Shown here piece by piece: positions 44,773 through 54,000 of a stretch of DNA of 64,000 nucleotides. A program made the position numbers and the translations under genes. The notes below the pieces were generated by a model. The model saw nothing but the letters and a program-made list of their open reading frames with translations. It was not told the DNA's origin and did no database searches. How positions within the stretch are numbered: the stretch's first letter is position 1; every line of letters begins with the position of its first letter. The DNA comes from Brenneria sp. hezel4-2-4 (GTDB taxonomy: Bacteria > Pseudomonadota > Gammaproteobacteria > Enterobacterales > Enterobacteriaceae): positions 1 through 64,000 of the forward strand of contig NZ_JABJXS010000012.1 of assembly GCF_013155275.1 (NCBI RefSeq), given 5' to 3'.

Positions 44773-46014
44773 TCAGACTGCGGAGGACTTGCTTACAGAA
44801 GATTTCGATGCCGGCAAAATACCATCCGCGCGGAACATCGCCTTGATACCGCGAACGGCCTGCCGGATACGATCCTGATTTTCAATCAGCGCGAAACGCA
44901 CGTGGGTATCGCCATAGTCGCCAAACCCGATTCCCGGCGACACACACACTTTCGCGTCAGACAGCAAACGTTTGGCGAACTCCAGCGAACCTAAGTGCGC
45001 ATAGGCTGGCGGAATTTTCGCCCAGACATACATGGAGGCTTTCGGCTCATCCACCATCCAACCGGCTTCATGCAAACCGCGAACCAGGACATTGCGCCGT
45101 TGACGATACTGCTCGGCAATATCCAGCACGCACTGCCGATCGCCTTCCAGCGCCGCAATCGCCGCCACCTGCAACGGGGTAAATGTCCCATAGTCATGGT
45201 AGCTTTTGATACGCGCCAGCGCGTTGACCAGTTCTGGATTCCCCACCATAAAACCGATGCGCCAACCCGCCATATTATAGCTTTTCGACAGGGTGAAAAA
45301 CTCAACGGCAATCTCTTTGGCGCCGGGCACCTGCATAATCGACGGCGCTTTCCAGCCGTCATAGACGATATCGGCATAGGCCAGGTCGTGAACCACCAGC
45401 ACGCCGTACTGTTTAGCCAGCGCCACCACCCGCTCGAAGAAATCCAGCTCGACGCACTGCGCGGTCGGATTGGACGGGAAACCCAGAATCATCATTTTCG
45501 GCTTCGGAATACTTTCGCGGATCGCCCGCTCCAGCTCGTTGAAAAAATCCACGCCTTCCACCAGCGGCACCGAACGCACCTGCGCTCCGGCAATGACCGC
45601 GCCATAAATATGAATCGGGTAGCTTGGATTCGGCACCAGTACGGTATCGCCGTGATCCAGCGTCGCCAGCATCAGATGCGCCAACCCCTCTTTAGAGCCG
45701 ATGGTGACGATTGCTTCGCTTTCAGGATCGATATCCACCTGATAACGATCGGCATACCAGCGAGAAATGGCCCGGCGCAGACGCGGGATCCCTTTGGAGG
45801 TCGAATAGCCGTGCGTATCCTCACGTTGCGCCACCGTACATAATTTCTCTACGATATGCGGAGGCGTCGGGCCATCAGGATTACCCATACTAAAATCGAT
45901 AATGTCTTCGCCGCGACGACGGGCGGCCATTTTCAATTCAGAGGTAATATTGAATACATAAGGGGGAAGACGATCGATGCGCGTAAAACGACGCGGAGAA
46001 GTAGAATCAGCCAT
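44773..46014 (-). CDS. alaC: Alanine transaminase AlaC
   Basis: The 413-residue class I aminotransferase is very close to E. coli AlaC (YfdZ): RRFTRIDRLPPYVFNIT, DIIDFSMGNPDGPTPPHIVEKL, PNPSYPIHIYGAVIAGAQVRSVPL, FTLSKSYNMAGWRIGF (PLP Lys in SKS) and VRFALIENQDRIRQA. It makes L-alanine from pyruvate and glutamate in the cytoplasm. The start is conserved (MADSTSPRR). It is monocistronic and core-genome-like. Confidence 0.96.
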   Translation of the reverse strand: MADSTSPRRFTRIDRLPPYVFNITSELKMAARRRGEDIIDFSMGNPDGPTPPHIVEKLCTVAQREDTHGYSTSKGIPRLRRAISRWYADRYQVDIDPESEAIVTIGSKEGLAHLMLATLDHGDTVLVPNPSYPIHIYGAVIAGAQVRSVPLVEGVDFFNELERAIRESIPKPKMMILGFPSNPTAQCVELDFFERVVALAKQYGVLVVHDLAYADIVYDGWKAPSIMQVPGAKEIAVEFFTLSKSYNMAGWRIGFMVGNPELVNALARIKSYHDYGTFTPLQVAAIAALEGDRQCVLDIAEQYRQRRNVLVRGLHEAGWMVDEPKASMYVWAKIPPAYAHLGSLEFAKRLLSDAKVCVSPGIGFGDYGDTHVRFALIENQDRIRQAVRGIKAMFRADGILPASKSSVSKSSAV

Positions 46015-46723
46015 AACATCCTCAAAGTAACGTGAGCGCCCGGACCGTCCGAGCGACGCCTGGCCCGACTGACGAGCCTGTCGTTTAAGCTATCTCAGAT
46101 TAAGTACTCTGTCGATATGGCATAGCATAAAATTTTTACTGTCCGTGGGTATCGCTCTGTCTTCATTACCCCGGGCCAGAAGAGACGGACAACCACGTCA
46201 ATCCCAATAACATGCATTTATTATGACGCACCGATCAATGTCATTAATTATTTTAAAAAAACATGGCGATAGTATTAGAAAGATTGATATTAAAAACACA
46301 TAATCACCAAGGTTTAATTAACAAATTAAAAACAAAAAATAACGATGCATTATTTTGGGGCCCCGCAATAAGTCAACTCACCAAAAAGGCGCATCGACGG
46401 CAAAAATAAAAAACAAACAAAACATTTAAAATCAAAAAGATAAAACAATTTTCCCGACACCTTTATTTTATTTATTTATAAAAAACCGCAACATTGAAAA
46501 ATAAACGCCAATAACAATATTTAATATTACAAAAAAAGCAAAATCTTGAATTTAATTTCAACGAAAATGCAAAAAATCAGAATTTATCACTTAGTAATAG
46601 TTGTTATTGACAATTATATAGCTATGGCTATTATCAATTAGCAAGACCGTGTTTCCGCCCAATAAAGTTTTTATCCAAACGCTTTATTAATCACTTACGC
46701 TCTGGTACTTACGAGGATGAATA
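46015..46723. other. Long AT-rich intergenic region between alaC and dgcN
   Basis: 709 bases. From about 46230 to 46620 it is extremely A/T-rich with many A-tracts and almost no GC, unlike the flanking genes. No ORF is convincing. The composition suits curved, H-NS-type regulatory DNA. A promoter for dgcN is at its right end. Confidence 0.5.
46607..46634 (+). promoter_or_regulatory. Putative sigma70 promoter of the dgcN-dgcA-dat operon
   Basis: Consensus TTGACA at 46607-46612 and TATTAT at 46629-46634, 16 bases apart, about 90 bases before the dgcN ATG. Confidence 0.5.
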
Positions 46724-47725
46724 ATGGATATCAGAAAACCTTATTTATTATTCCTTGGCGATGCCCACGATCAGTTAGCGGCAAAAGTTGCTATCGGGAT
46801 TAAGCAGTGGCATCCGGAATATTGTGTTGGCCAATACCGCATGGAGGGGTGTCACGCCGACTGTAATTTACCCGATATGGACATCAGCGCCGCCCGTGCG
46901 GCGGGTGCGCAAACGTTGGTTATCGGTGTCGCCAACCGTGGCGGGATCATTTCAGAACAATGGATCGCCGTGTTGCGCCAGGCGCTGGAAAGCGGCATGG
47001 ATCTGGCCGCCGGTCTGCATAACCGTCTGGCTGATGTACCGGAACTGCGCGAACTGGCGGCAAAACTTGGTCGTACGCTGTTTGACGTTCGCCACCCGTC
47101 GCAAACCTTCCCGGTGGCCAACGGACGCAAACGCGCGGGTAAACGCATACTGCCGGTCGGCACTGATTGTTCCTGCGGAAAAATGTACACGGCGCTGGCG
47201 ATCGAAAAAGAAATCTTATCCCGCGGCGGCAAGGCGACGTTTCGGGCCACCGGTCAAACCGGGATCCTGATTAGCGGATCCGGCGTAAGTATCGATGCCG
47301 TAGTATCTGATTTTATTGCCGGCGCGGTCGAAACCATTGCTCCGGAAAATGACGAAAATCACTGGGATGTGATTGAAGGCCAGGGGTCATTGTTCCACCC
47401 TTCTTTCGCCGGCGTGACCACCGGTATTATTCATGGGGCACAACCCGATGCGCTGGTGCTCTGTCACGAGCCTACCCGTAAAACCATGCGTGGCGTCGAC
47501 TACCCTATCCCCGAACTCGCCGACTGTATGGCCCTGAATTTATCGGTCGCCCAGCTAACCAATCCTAAAGCCCGTTTCGTCGGGATCTCCATCAATAGCG
47601 CATCGCTCAGTGAAGAAGACGCTTTGCGGTTGATGGCTGAGATTGAGAAAAAATTCGGTCTGCCCGTTGTGGATCCTTTCCGTCAGGGTGTCGGACGCAT
47701 CGTTGACCAATTGGCAGACTTATGA
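46724..47725 (+). CDS. dgcN: DUF1611 family protein, N-acetyltransferase DgcN
   Basis: The 333-residue protein has the DUF1611 layout: an N-terminal Rossmann-like domain (KPYLLFLGDAHDQLAAKVAIG, TLVIGVANRGGII) and a C-terminal P-loop-like domain (ILPVGTDCSCGKMYTALAIEKEI, FRATGQTGILISGSGVSIDAVVSDFIAGAVE, VIEGQGSLFHP). Members called DgcN were reported to N-acetylate D-glutamate as the first step of D-glutamate catabolism with DgcA. GAGGA stands 7 bases before the ATG. The dgcA start overlaps its stop (ATGA), so the pair is translated together. Confidence 0.85.
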   Translation: MDIRKPYLLFLGDAHDQLAAKVAIGIKQWHPEYCVGQYRMEGCHADCNLPDMDISAARAAGAQTLVIGVANRGGIISEQWIAVLRQALESGMDLAAGLHNRLADVPELRELAAKLGRTLFDVRHPSQTFPVANGRKRAGKRILPVGTDCSCGKMYTALAIEKEILSRGGKATFRATGQTGILISGSGVSIDAVVSDFIAGAVETIAPENDENHWDVIEGQGSLFHPSFAGVTTGIIHGAQPDALVLCHEPTRKTMRGVDYPIPELADCMALNLSVAQLTNPKARFVGISINSASLSEEDALRLMAEIEKKFGLPVVDPFRQGVGRIVDQLADL

Positions 47726-48702
47726 CCGAGTTAGAACTGTTCCATGAAAGCTGGCCGCTACAGGATACCTTTACTATTTCACGCGGTAGTAAAAGCCAGG
47801 CGGATGTGGTGGTGGTCGCGCTCCACGCCGGCAACGTAACCGGCTATGGCGAATGTGTTCCTTATGCCCGTTATGGCGAATCCATCGAGAGCGTAATGGC
47901 GCAGATCGCCGCACTGCGCGACGATATCCGCCAGGGGCTGGATCGCCAGCAGCTGCAAACCCGGTTGCCGGCGGGCGCGGCGCGGAATGCAATCGACTGC
48001 GCCTTTTGGGATTTGGAATGCAAGCAGCAAAACCAACGCATCTGGCAGCGCCTGAATTTGCCGGTTCCGGGCATATTGGAAACGGCGTATACCTTATCAC
48101 TGGACACGCCGGAGCGGATGCGGCAGGCGGCGCAGCAAAACGCCAGCCGTCCGCTGCTCAAGCTGAAACTGGCCGACAAAGACGATCTGGCCCGGGTCGC
48201 CGCGGTACGCAACGGCGCACCGTCGGCGCGCTTAATCGTGGACGCCAATGAAGGCTGGGATGCCGAACTTTATCTGAAACTGGTGCCGGAACTGGCTGCT
48301 TTGGGCGTCACGATGATCGAACAGCCGCTTCCCGCCGGGAAAGACCGCATACTGGCTGAACTACCGCATCCGATCCCCCTTTGCGCCGATGAATCCTGTC
48401 ATGACAGCCATTCACTGACGGCGATCGCCGGGTGTTATGACATGATAAACATCAAGCTGGACAAAACCGGGGGGCTGACCGAGGCGCTGCGACTGCGCGA
48501 CTGCGCGCTGGACCAGGGTATGCAGATTATGGTTGGCTGTATGGTAAGCACCTCATTGTCAATGGCCCCGGCCTTTATGCTGGCTCAGGGAGCACAGGTT
48601 GTCGATCTGGACGGCCCTCTGTTATTACAGCGTGACCGAACTAACGGGCTGCGTTATGACGGTAGTGAAATACACCCATCAGAAGCGGCACTGTGGGGAT
48701 AA
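47722..48702 (+). CDS. dgcA: Enolase-superfamily racemase, N-acetyl-D-glutamate racemase DgcA
   Basis: The 326-residue protein is a mandelate-racemase-like/dipeptide-epimerase-type enzyme: FTISRGSKSQADVVVVAL and YGECVPYARYGES in the capping domain, LLKLKLADK (catalytic Lys of the KxK motif), LIVDANEGWD (metal Asp), MIEQPLPAGKD (metal Glu), LCADESCHD (metal Asp/Glu) and MINIKLDKTGGLTEAL (second catalytic Lys). Next to dgcN it is assigned to racemisation of N-acetyl-D-glutamate; alone it would be called L-Ala-D/L-Glu epimerase. Both read amino acids released from peptidoglycan. Confidence 0.87.
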   Translation: MTELELFHESWPLQDTFTISRGSKSQADVVVVALHAGNVTGYGECVPYARYGESIESVMAQIAALRDDIRQGLDRQQLQTRLPAGAARNAIDCAFWDLECKQQNQRIWQRLNLPVPGILETAYTLSLDTPERMRQAAQQNASRPLLKLKLADKDDLARVAAVRNGAPSARLIVDANEGWDAELYLKLVPELAALGVTMIEQPLPAGKDRILAELPHPIPLCADESCHDSHSLTAIAGCYDMINIKLDKTGGLTEALRLRDCALDQGMQIMVGCMVSTSLSMAPAFMLAQGAQVVDLDGPLLLQRDRTNGLRYDGSEIHPSEAALWG

Positions 48703-48744
48703 AATGCGTTAAGCTGCATTGAACGACTATTAAGGAGTGTTGTG

Positions 48745-49605
48745 ATGCAACGTCTTGTTTATGTTGATGGGCAATATATACCGGAAAGCGAGGCCAAAGT
48801 TTCGATATTCGACCGCGGTTTTCTCTTTGCCGACGCCGTGTATGAAGTGACGGCGGTTGTGAATGGTAAACTGGCCGAGTTTGATGGCCATATGACGCGG
48901 CTACAGCGTTCCTGCCGTGAGCTGTCGCTTACGTTGCCCGTTACCCCCGCCGAGTTGAAAGATATTCATCATGCCCTGATCGAAAAAAACGGCATGAATG
49001 AAGGCGCAATCTATTTACAATTAAGCCGCGGCAACGCCGGCGATCGTGACTTTCATTTCCCTTCCGCCGAGGTGAAACCCACGCTGGTGCTGTTTACCCA
49101 AGCCCGACCTATCATTAATAATCCGAAAGCCGAAACAGGTCTTGCTGTTGTGACCAGCCCCGATATACGCTGGCATCGCCGGGATATTAAAACGGTCAGC
49201 CTGCTTGCGGCCTGTTTGGCGAAAGAGTATGCCCATGCCCAACACGCCGATGACGCCTTTATGGTGGAAAACGGATTTATTACTGAAGGCAGCTCCTGCA
49301 ACTGCTACATCGTCCTGCACGATAACACCGTGGTGACACGCCCGCTTAGTAACGACATTCTGCACGGCATCACCCGGCAGTCGCTGTTAAAGCTGGCTTC
49401 AGGCGATCATATCAAACTGGAAGAACGGCTCTTCACCCCGGAAGAAGCCTATCACGCCAGTGAAATCTTTATCAGTTCGGCGACGACCTTCGTGTTACCG
49501 GTAGTGACGCTTGACGGCAAAACCGTTGGCGACGGCAAACCCGGTCCGATAACCCGCCGCCTGAGAGAAATTTATATTGAGATGGTGAAGCAGCAGGTGA
49601 AGTAA
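48745..49605 (+). CDS. dat: D-amino acid aminotransferase (class IV)
   Basis: The 286-residue PLP enzyme has the class IV pattern: VYVDGQYIPESEAKVSIFDRGFLFADAVYEV, WHRRDIKTVSLLAACLAK (Schiff-base Lys), GFITEGSSCNCYIV (phosphate-cup) and GITRQSLLKL. It interconverts D-alanine and D-glutamate through pyruvate and 2-oxoglutarate. AGGAG 7 bases upstream selects ATG 48745 over GTG 48742. It lies 42 bases after dgcA, so the operon can turn D-Ala into D-Glu and then, through DgcN-DgcA, into the L series. Confidence 0.92.
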   Translation: MQRLVYVDGQYIPESEAKVSIFDRGFLFADAVYEVTAVVNGKLAEFDGHMTRLQRSCRELSLTLPVTPAELKDIHHALIEKNGMNEGAIYLQLSRGNAGDRDFHFPSAEVKPTLVLFTQARPIINNPKAETGLAVVTSPDIRWHRRDIKTVSLLAACLAKEYAHAQHADDAFMVENGFITEGSSCNCYIVLHDNTVVTRPLSNDILHGITRQSLLKLASGDHIKLEERLFTPEEAYHASEIFISSATTFVLPVVTLDGKTVGDGKPGPITRRLREIYIEMVKQQVK

Positions 49606-49644
49606 TAGCTTAGCCGCCCGCAGTTATTTTCGTTGATATGACGA

Positions 49645-49669
49645 GTTACCCGGCATCGCGCCGGGTAAC
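49645..49669. terminator. Strong bidirectional hairpin between dat and the channel gene
   Basis: A perfect 10-bp stem, GTTACCCGGC / GCCGGGTAAC, with a 5-base loop, in the 113-base gap between convergent genes. There is no T run directly after it on either strand. Confidence 0.6.
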
Positions 49670-49718
49670 GCTGTCTCTGAGTTTGAGAACCACATCCCGC
49701 TTCCGAAATAAATCAGGC

Positions 49719-52163
49719 TTAGGGTTTCTCATCAACCATAATGCTATCCGACACCTCACCAGACGAGTTTTCCAACACCATTCTTTGAGGCACCGCCAAA
49801 GGAATGCTGGCTGCGCGCAACCGCTTGATAATCTCAAACAACAGATCGCTTTTCGCTCCAGAGACCAAACGCGGGCTGCTGACATATCCCGTCACGCTCA
49901 ACACCATCCCCGTCGGAGTCAGTTGACTGAATGAAACAGACGGCGCGGGCGAATCCAGAATTACCTCATGTTCGTTGTAAGCGTCCAGCAGGATGGTTCT
50001 GACCTCTTCAGGATCGATATCCAGCGGAAAAGTCAGCGCCATCGTCGCCACGCCAAGCGCGTTTCCCATGGTAATGTTGCGCACATTTTGTGAAATAAAT
50101 TGCGAGTTAGGGACGATAACCGTCGAACGGTCACCCAGTTGGATCTCTGTCGCCCGGACATTAATTCGCCGGATATCCCCTTCCACACCGCTGATATTCA
50201 CCAGATCGCCCACCTTGACCGGGCGTTCGGTCAGCAGAATCAAACCTGAAATAAAGTTTTTGACGATTTCCTGTAGGCCAAAACCGATGCCCACCGACAG
50301 CGCACTGACAATCCACGCCAGCTTATTCCACTGAATACCTAGGGTTGCCAGCGTCAGCAGGATAATCAGGATGTAACCGATATTACTGAACAAGGTCACC
50401 AGCGATGCGCGAATACCGCGATCCAGCGTCGTTTTGGGCAGAAAATCCTGCTCCAGCCAGCGCTTCGAGGAGCGCAGAACATAGATGCCGATTGCCAGTA
50501 ACAGCAGCGCGTTCACCAAATGGGCAGGCACGATGCTTAACGTTTCCAGCCCCTTGCCGCCCCACAGCTCTACGGCTTTTTGGATCAGCGCCAGCGGCGT
50601 TGTGGTGCCAAAAGTTCCGCTCAGTAAGGCGACTGCCGCCATCAAAATCAAAAAGACCTTTCCGCAGGCGGAAAGCAGCGCCGCGGCCTGCGCTAAATGA
50701 CGGTCATCAAGATTGAGCGAATTTTTAATGCGCCGCCCGCTGGTATTATTGGGGGAGAATACGCTTTCGCAGATATCGGTAATAAACGTCGAGAACAGGT
50801 AAAGACACGAGAAAACCATACCGATCCACACCAGCTCATAGGTCAGAAACCGGGCCAGCGAAATATAACCAATCACCAGCGAAACCAGCACGGAAAACGC
50901 CGTCACCAATATGCCCAGATGAATCAATCCCGCCAGCGTCGAACGCGCTTCCGGTTGCGTTCCCTCATGCACCATCTGACGGCGGACCTGATCGCTTTTC
51001 AAAGTGATCATACCTGCGGTGAGCGCCAGAAATAATGCGGACAAGCCATTCGCCATAATGGTGGCCGCCACGGATGTCCCCACGGTGGCCGTAATTTGTT
51101 CAATAACGCCAAACACCATCATCAGGACGGCGGCGATCGCCGGAAAAGGCTTCATCGCCTTGGCTACCGGATTGGCGATCGCCGGCAACCGCCAGGAGGG
51201 ACGCTGATTCGAAAGAAATGCGCGGCCCAGCCCTGCGATCATCGAACAAAAGACGGCAAGTTGCGTCAGCGTATCCAGAAATGTTTCTATCCGCTCAGCC
51301 GACTCGCCATGGCGGGTAAAAGTGAAATCCAGCAAATTTGCGGCGACGCCGATGGTCAACACGGTAGAGATGACGCTGGCCGTTGCCAGAAAACTTCGCC
51401 TTAGCCGCCCTTCCGGCAACAGATGGATCCCGGCCCAGGCCAGATACTTCTCCATATAGCGACGCCCTGCGGTAACCAGCGCCGCCGCAACAAGCAGATA
51501 AAAGGCGGAACCATAACGCCAATCTGGCGCCCAGGAAGCCATTAGCGCATCGCTTAATTGCTGCTGAAATACGCCTAGCCGCCGTTGATCTTCCGCCTGA
51601 GGGGCGACCAGCGGAGACCAAAACCGCGCCCCAAAAATGCTGCCGGAATTTAATGCCAATTGGGTTTTCAACGCATTGCGCCGCAGCGTCACAATCTGCG
51701 CTGAAAGATTTGCCGCACTGGCGCGCAGCGCCTGGATTTGTTCAATCTGCGCATCCATCTTCGACTTCTGAGCGTTCAGGCTGTTGCGCTTGCGTGTGAC
51801 TTCATTCGTTTCGTTGATGGTGGAACCCGGCTCAGGGGCCGGCCCTAAAACATCCAACTGCGCCTGTAGTTGAGCACGAAGCGGAGCGACGCTCGCCGAC
51901 AGATCGTCAGCCCTGCCGACCAACTGCTGCGTGGTGTCGTTCAACGCGCCGAATTTGCTATCGCTGTTAGTGCCTGACACCTGCTGCTTAATGCTATCCA
52001 GCTGTTTTTGCAGCGCCACCAGTTCGGCATCAATATTTATTTTCACCGGCGCTTCAGACTGTGATGGCTGAGGATCCGGGTCAGCCGCCGCCGCATGCCC
52101 AACGGGCAACACCAATGTTGCCAACAGGAAAATACGCAATAATGCGGATAACAAAGTATGCAT
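49719..52163 (-). CDS. DUF3772-type mechanosensitive ion channel of the MscS family
   Basis: The 814-residue protein has a signal peptide (LLSALLRIFLLATLVLPVGHAAAA), a periplasmic coiled-coil DUF3772 region (about 35-190; LVALQKQLDSIKQQV), some ten membrane helices, and the MscS core: pore helix SALSVGIGFGLQEIVKNFISGLILLTERPVKVGD, beta domain GVEGDIRRINVRATEIQLGDRSTVIVPNSQFI and a C-terminal alpha/beta domain. Such large members (like YbiO/MscK in outline) relieve hypo-osmotic stress or respond to ions. ATG 52163 has GGAAG 10 bases upstream; TTG 52181 is possible. Confidence 0.9.
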   Translation of the reverse strand: MHTLLSALLRIFLLATLVLPVGHAAAADPDPQPSQSEAPVKINIDAELVALQKQLDSIKQQVSGTNSDSKFGALNDTTQQLVGRADDLSASVAPLRAQLQAQLDVLGPAPEPGSTINETNEVTRKRNSLNAQKSKMDAQIEQIQALRASAANLSAQIVTLRRNALKTQLALNSGSIFGARFWSPLVAPQAEDQRRLGVFQQQLSDALMASWAPDWRYGSAFYLLVAAALVTAGRRYMEKYLAWAGIHLLPEGRLRRSFLATASVISTVLTIGVAANLLDFTFTRHGESAERIETFLDTLTQLAVFCSMIAGLGRAFLSNQRPSWRLPAIANPVAKAMKPFPAIAAVLMMVFGVIEQITATVGTSVAATIMANGLSALFLALTAGMITLKSDQVRRQMVHEGTQPEARSTLAGLIHLGILVTAFSVLVSLVIGYISLARFLTYELVWIGMVFSCLYLFSTFITDICESVFSPNNTSGRRIKNSLNLDDRHLAQAAALLSACGKVFLILMAAVALLSGTFGTTTPLALIQKAVELWGGKGLETLSIVPAHLVNALLLLAIGIYVLRSSKRWLEQDFLPKTTLDRGIRASLVTLFSNIGYILIILLTLATLGIQWNKLAWIVSALSVGIGFGLQEIVKNFISGLILLTERPVKVGDLVNISGVEGDIRRINVRATEIQLGDRSTVIVPNSQFISQNVRNITMGNALGVATMALTFPLDIDPEEVRTILLDAYNEHEVILDSPAPSVSFSQLTPTGMVLSVTGYVSSPRLVSGAKSDLLFEIIKRLRAASIPLAVPQRMVLENSSGEVSDSIMVDEKP

Positions 52164-52537
52164 AACTCGAAAGCTTCCCAAGTTCGACAGAAATGGTGGA
52201 TTTTAATACAGCCGCAATTTACCAGACAGATTAAATTGTCATTCATCAATATGCAGTGTATCAACAGCAGGCGCTGGCGGACATGCCCGCGTACAACATA
52301 CAAAGAATTACTGAACAGGCCCAGCAGATAAAGATGAAATACGCATCCCCGCCCTCATTTAGCATGAATGAAACTCACAACAGTACAAAAATAGTGCAAG
52401 AGACGATGATATCCACCCCAGTTGTACAGGGATTCGCCGGATAGCGTAAATCAAACGCCAATCCGTTGACTCAACGAGGGGGGTGGGTATAATCCAGCCC
52501 ACTGTTGTTACATCCGACAGCAATCCCTTTCCGCAAT
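52164..52537. other. Intergenic region before the tRNA-Arg gene
   Basis: 374 bases holding the promoter of the channel gene at the left and the tRNA promoter at the right. A 62-codon plus-strand frame at 52256 has no support. Otherwise I see nothing. Confidence 0.4.
52466..52493 (+). promoter_or_regulatory. tRNA-Arg promoter
   Basis: TTGACT at 52466-52471 and a perfect TATAAT at 52488-52493, 16 bases apart, followed by a GC-rich discriminator (CCAGCCC), as is usual for stable-RNA promoters. The tRNA begins 44 bases after the -10. Confidence 0.8.
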
Positions 52538-52614
52538 GCGCCCTTAGCTCAGCTGGATAGAGCAACGGCCTTCTAAGCCGTAGGTCACAGGTTCGAATCC
52601 TGTAGGGCGTACCA
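52538..52614 (+). tRNA. argU: tRNA-Arg (anticodon TCT)
   Basis: 77 bases with encoded CCA. The acceptor stem GCGCCCT pairs with AGGGCGT, the D arm is TTAGCTCAGCTGGATAGAGC, the anticodon loop CTTCTAA holds TCT at 34-36, and the T arm is CAGGTTCGAATCCTG. It closely matches enterobacterial argU, which reads the rare AGA codon and is a favoured integration site of P4-type islands; an integrase gene follows 164 bases downstream. Confidence 0.96.
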
Positions 52615-52726
52615 TAATTTCGTCTTTTGACGTCTGTTAAAGTCTACAATCCCCTTTTAAATCAGCATTATCCTCTACAAAATGGGCTATTAAGGTCTAG
52701 TGTAGTCTCTTGAGTTCTAGCATCAC

Positions 52727-52778
52727 TTGGGGGTATGTTTGGGGGTATTCGCAGGTTCAATAGAAGTGATACCCCCAA
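52727..52778. promoter_or_regulatory. Integrase-box repeats abutting the integrase start codon
   Basis: TTGGGGGTAT occurs directly at 52727-52736 and 52739-52748, and inverted (ATACCCCCAA) at 52769-52778, ending exactly at the integrase ATG (52779). No purine-rich ribosome-binding site precedes the ATG. The repeats are likely arm-type integrase sites, or an operator, and may occlude translation or transcription of the integrase itself. Confidence 0.6.
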
Positions 52779-53984
52779 ATGAAGCTAACTGCTCGCCAAG
52801 TAGAAACAGCTAAACCCAAAGATAAGCCCTACAAGCTTACTGATGGTGCTGGATTATATTTGCTGGTTAACACCAATGGCTCACGCTACTGGCGTTTAAA
52901 GTATCGTTATGCAGGAAAAGAAAAACTGCTTTCTATCGGCACATATCCCAATATCTCACTGGCTGATGCAAGAACAAAACGTGGGGAAGCCAAAAAGCTT
53001 CTTGCGAATGGTGGTGATCCGAGCGAAGAAAAGCAGGTTGAGAAACAGGCAAAAATCGCGGCGGTCAACAACAGCTTTAAGCTTATCGCATTAGAGTGGC
53101 ACGAACATAAGCGCCCTAACTGGTCGAAGGGCTATGCTGAAGACATTCTTGAATATCTGAAAAAAGACATCTTCCCCTACCTTGGTAAACGGCCAATCAC
53201 TGACATCAAGCCAAAAGATATGCTGGATGTGCTGAGAAAAATGGAACAACGGGGCGTGCTTGATAAACTGAAAAAGACTCGTCAGGCTTGCCGACAGATT
53301 TTCACCTACGCCATCGTATCCGGTCGGGCTGAATATAATCCGGTAACGGATTTAGCTGGGGTATTGAAAGCGCCGAAGCAAAAACACTTCCCTCACCTGT
53401 TGGCTGATGAACTTGGTCCCTTTATTCAAGCCCTGAATGACTATAGCGGTAGCCGCATTACTCAAATTGCCACTCGCCTGCTGATGCTGACCGGACTGAG
53501 AACCATCGAGCTACGATCTGCTGAATGGCAGGAAATCGATTTTGGCAAGAAGATCTGGCAGATCCCCAAAGAGCGTATGAAAATGCGCCGTCCCCATCTG
53601 GTTCCCCTATCCACTCAGGTTTATGATCTGTTGTCGGAACTACAAAACATCACTGGTGGTTTTCAGTTGGTTTTTCCGGGTCGGAACGATTCCAGTAAGT
53701 CAATGAGCGAAGCGAGCATTAATCAGGTCATCAAACGTGTCGGATACGATAAGAAACTAACCGGACACGGTTTTCGCCACACGATGAGTACCATCCTTCA
53801 TGAGCAGGGCTTCAACAGTGCATGGATTGAACTCCAGTTAGCCCATGTCGATAAAAACTCTATCCGTGCCACTTATAACCACGCACTATATCTGGATGGT
53901 CGGCGGGAAATGCTTCAATGGTATGCGGATTATATGGATAAGCTGGGAAAGGGTAATTCATCTGAATTTAGTCTTATTGCTTAA
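52779..53984 (+). CDS. int: Tyrosine recombinase, P4-type integrase
   Basis: The 401-residue protein has the N-terminal DUF4102 arm-binding domain (LTDGAGLYLLVNTNGSRYWRLKYRYAGKEKLLSIGTYP), a core-binding domain and the catalytic domain with Arg in LTGLRTIELRSAEW, a Lys in the beta-hairpin region, HGFRHTMST, LAHVD and the nucleophile Tyr in RATYNHALY. It integrates and excises the island at the upstream tRNA. All catalytic residues are present. It is followed by the tail of another integrase and then a hairpin. Confidence 0.95.
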   Translation: MKLTARQVETAKPKDKPYKLTDGAGLYLLVNTNGSRYWRLKYRYAGKEKLLSIGTYPNISLADARTKRGEAKKLLANGGDPSEEKQVEKQAKIAAVNNSFKLIALEWHEHKRPNWSKGYAEDILEYLKKDIFPYLGKRPITDIKPKDMLDVLRKMEQRGVLDKLKKTRQACRQIFTYAIVSGRAEYNPVTDLAGVLKAPKQKHFPHLLADELGPFIQALNDYSGSRITQIATRLLMLTGLRTIELRSAEWQEIDFGKKIWQIPKERMKMRRPHLVPLSTQVYDLLSELQNITGGFQLVFPGRNDSSKSMSEASINQVIKRVGYDKKLTGHGFRHTMSTILHEQGFNSAWIELQLAHVDKNSIRATYNHALYLDGRREMLQWYADYMDKLGKGNSSEFSLIA

Positions 53985-54000
53985 TGTGGCTCTCTGGTAG

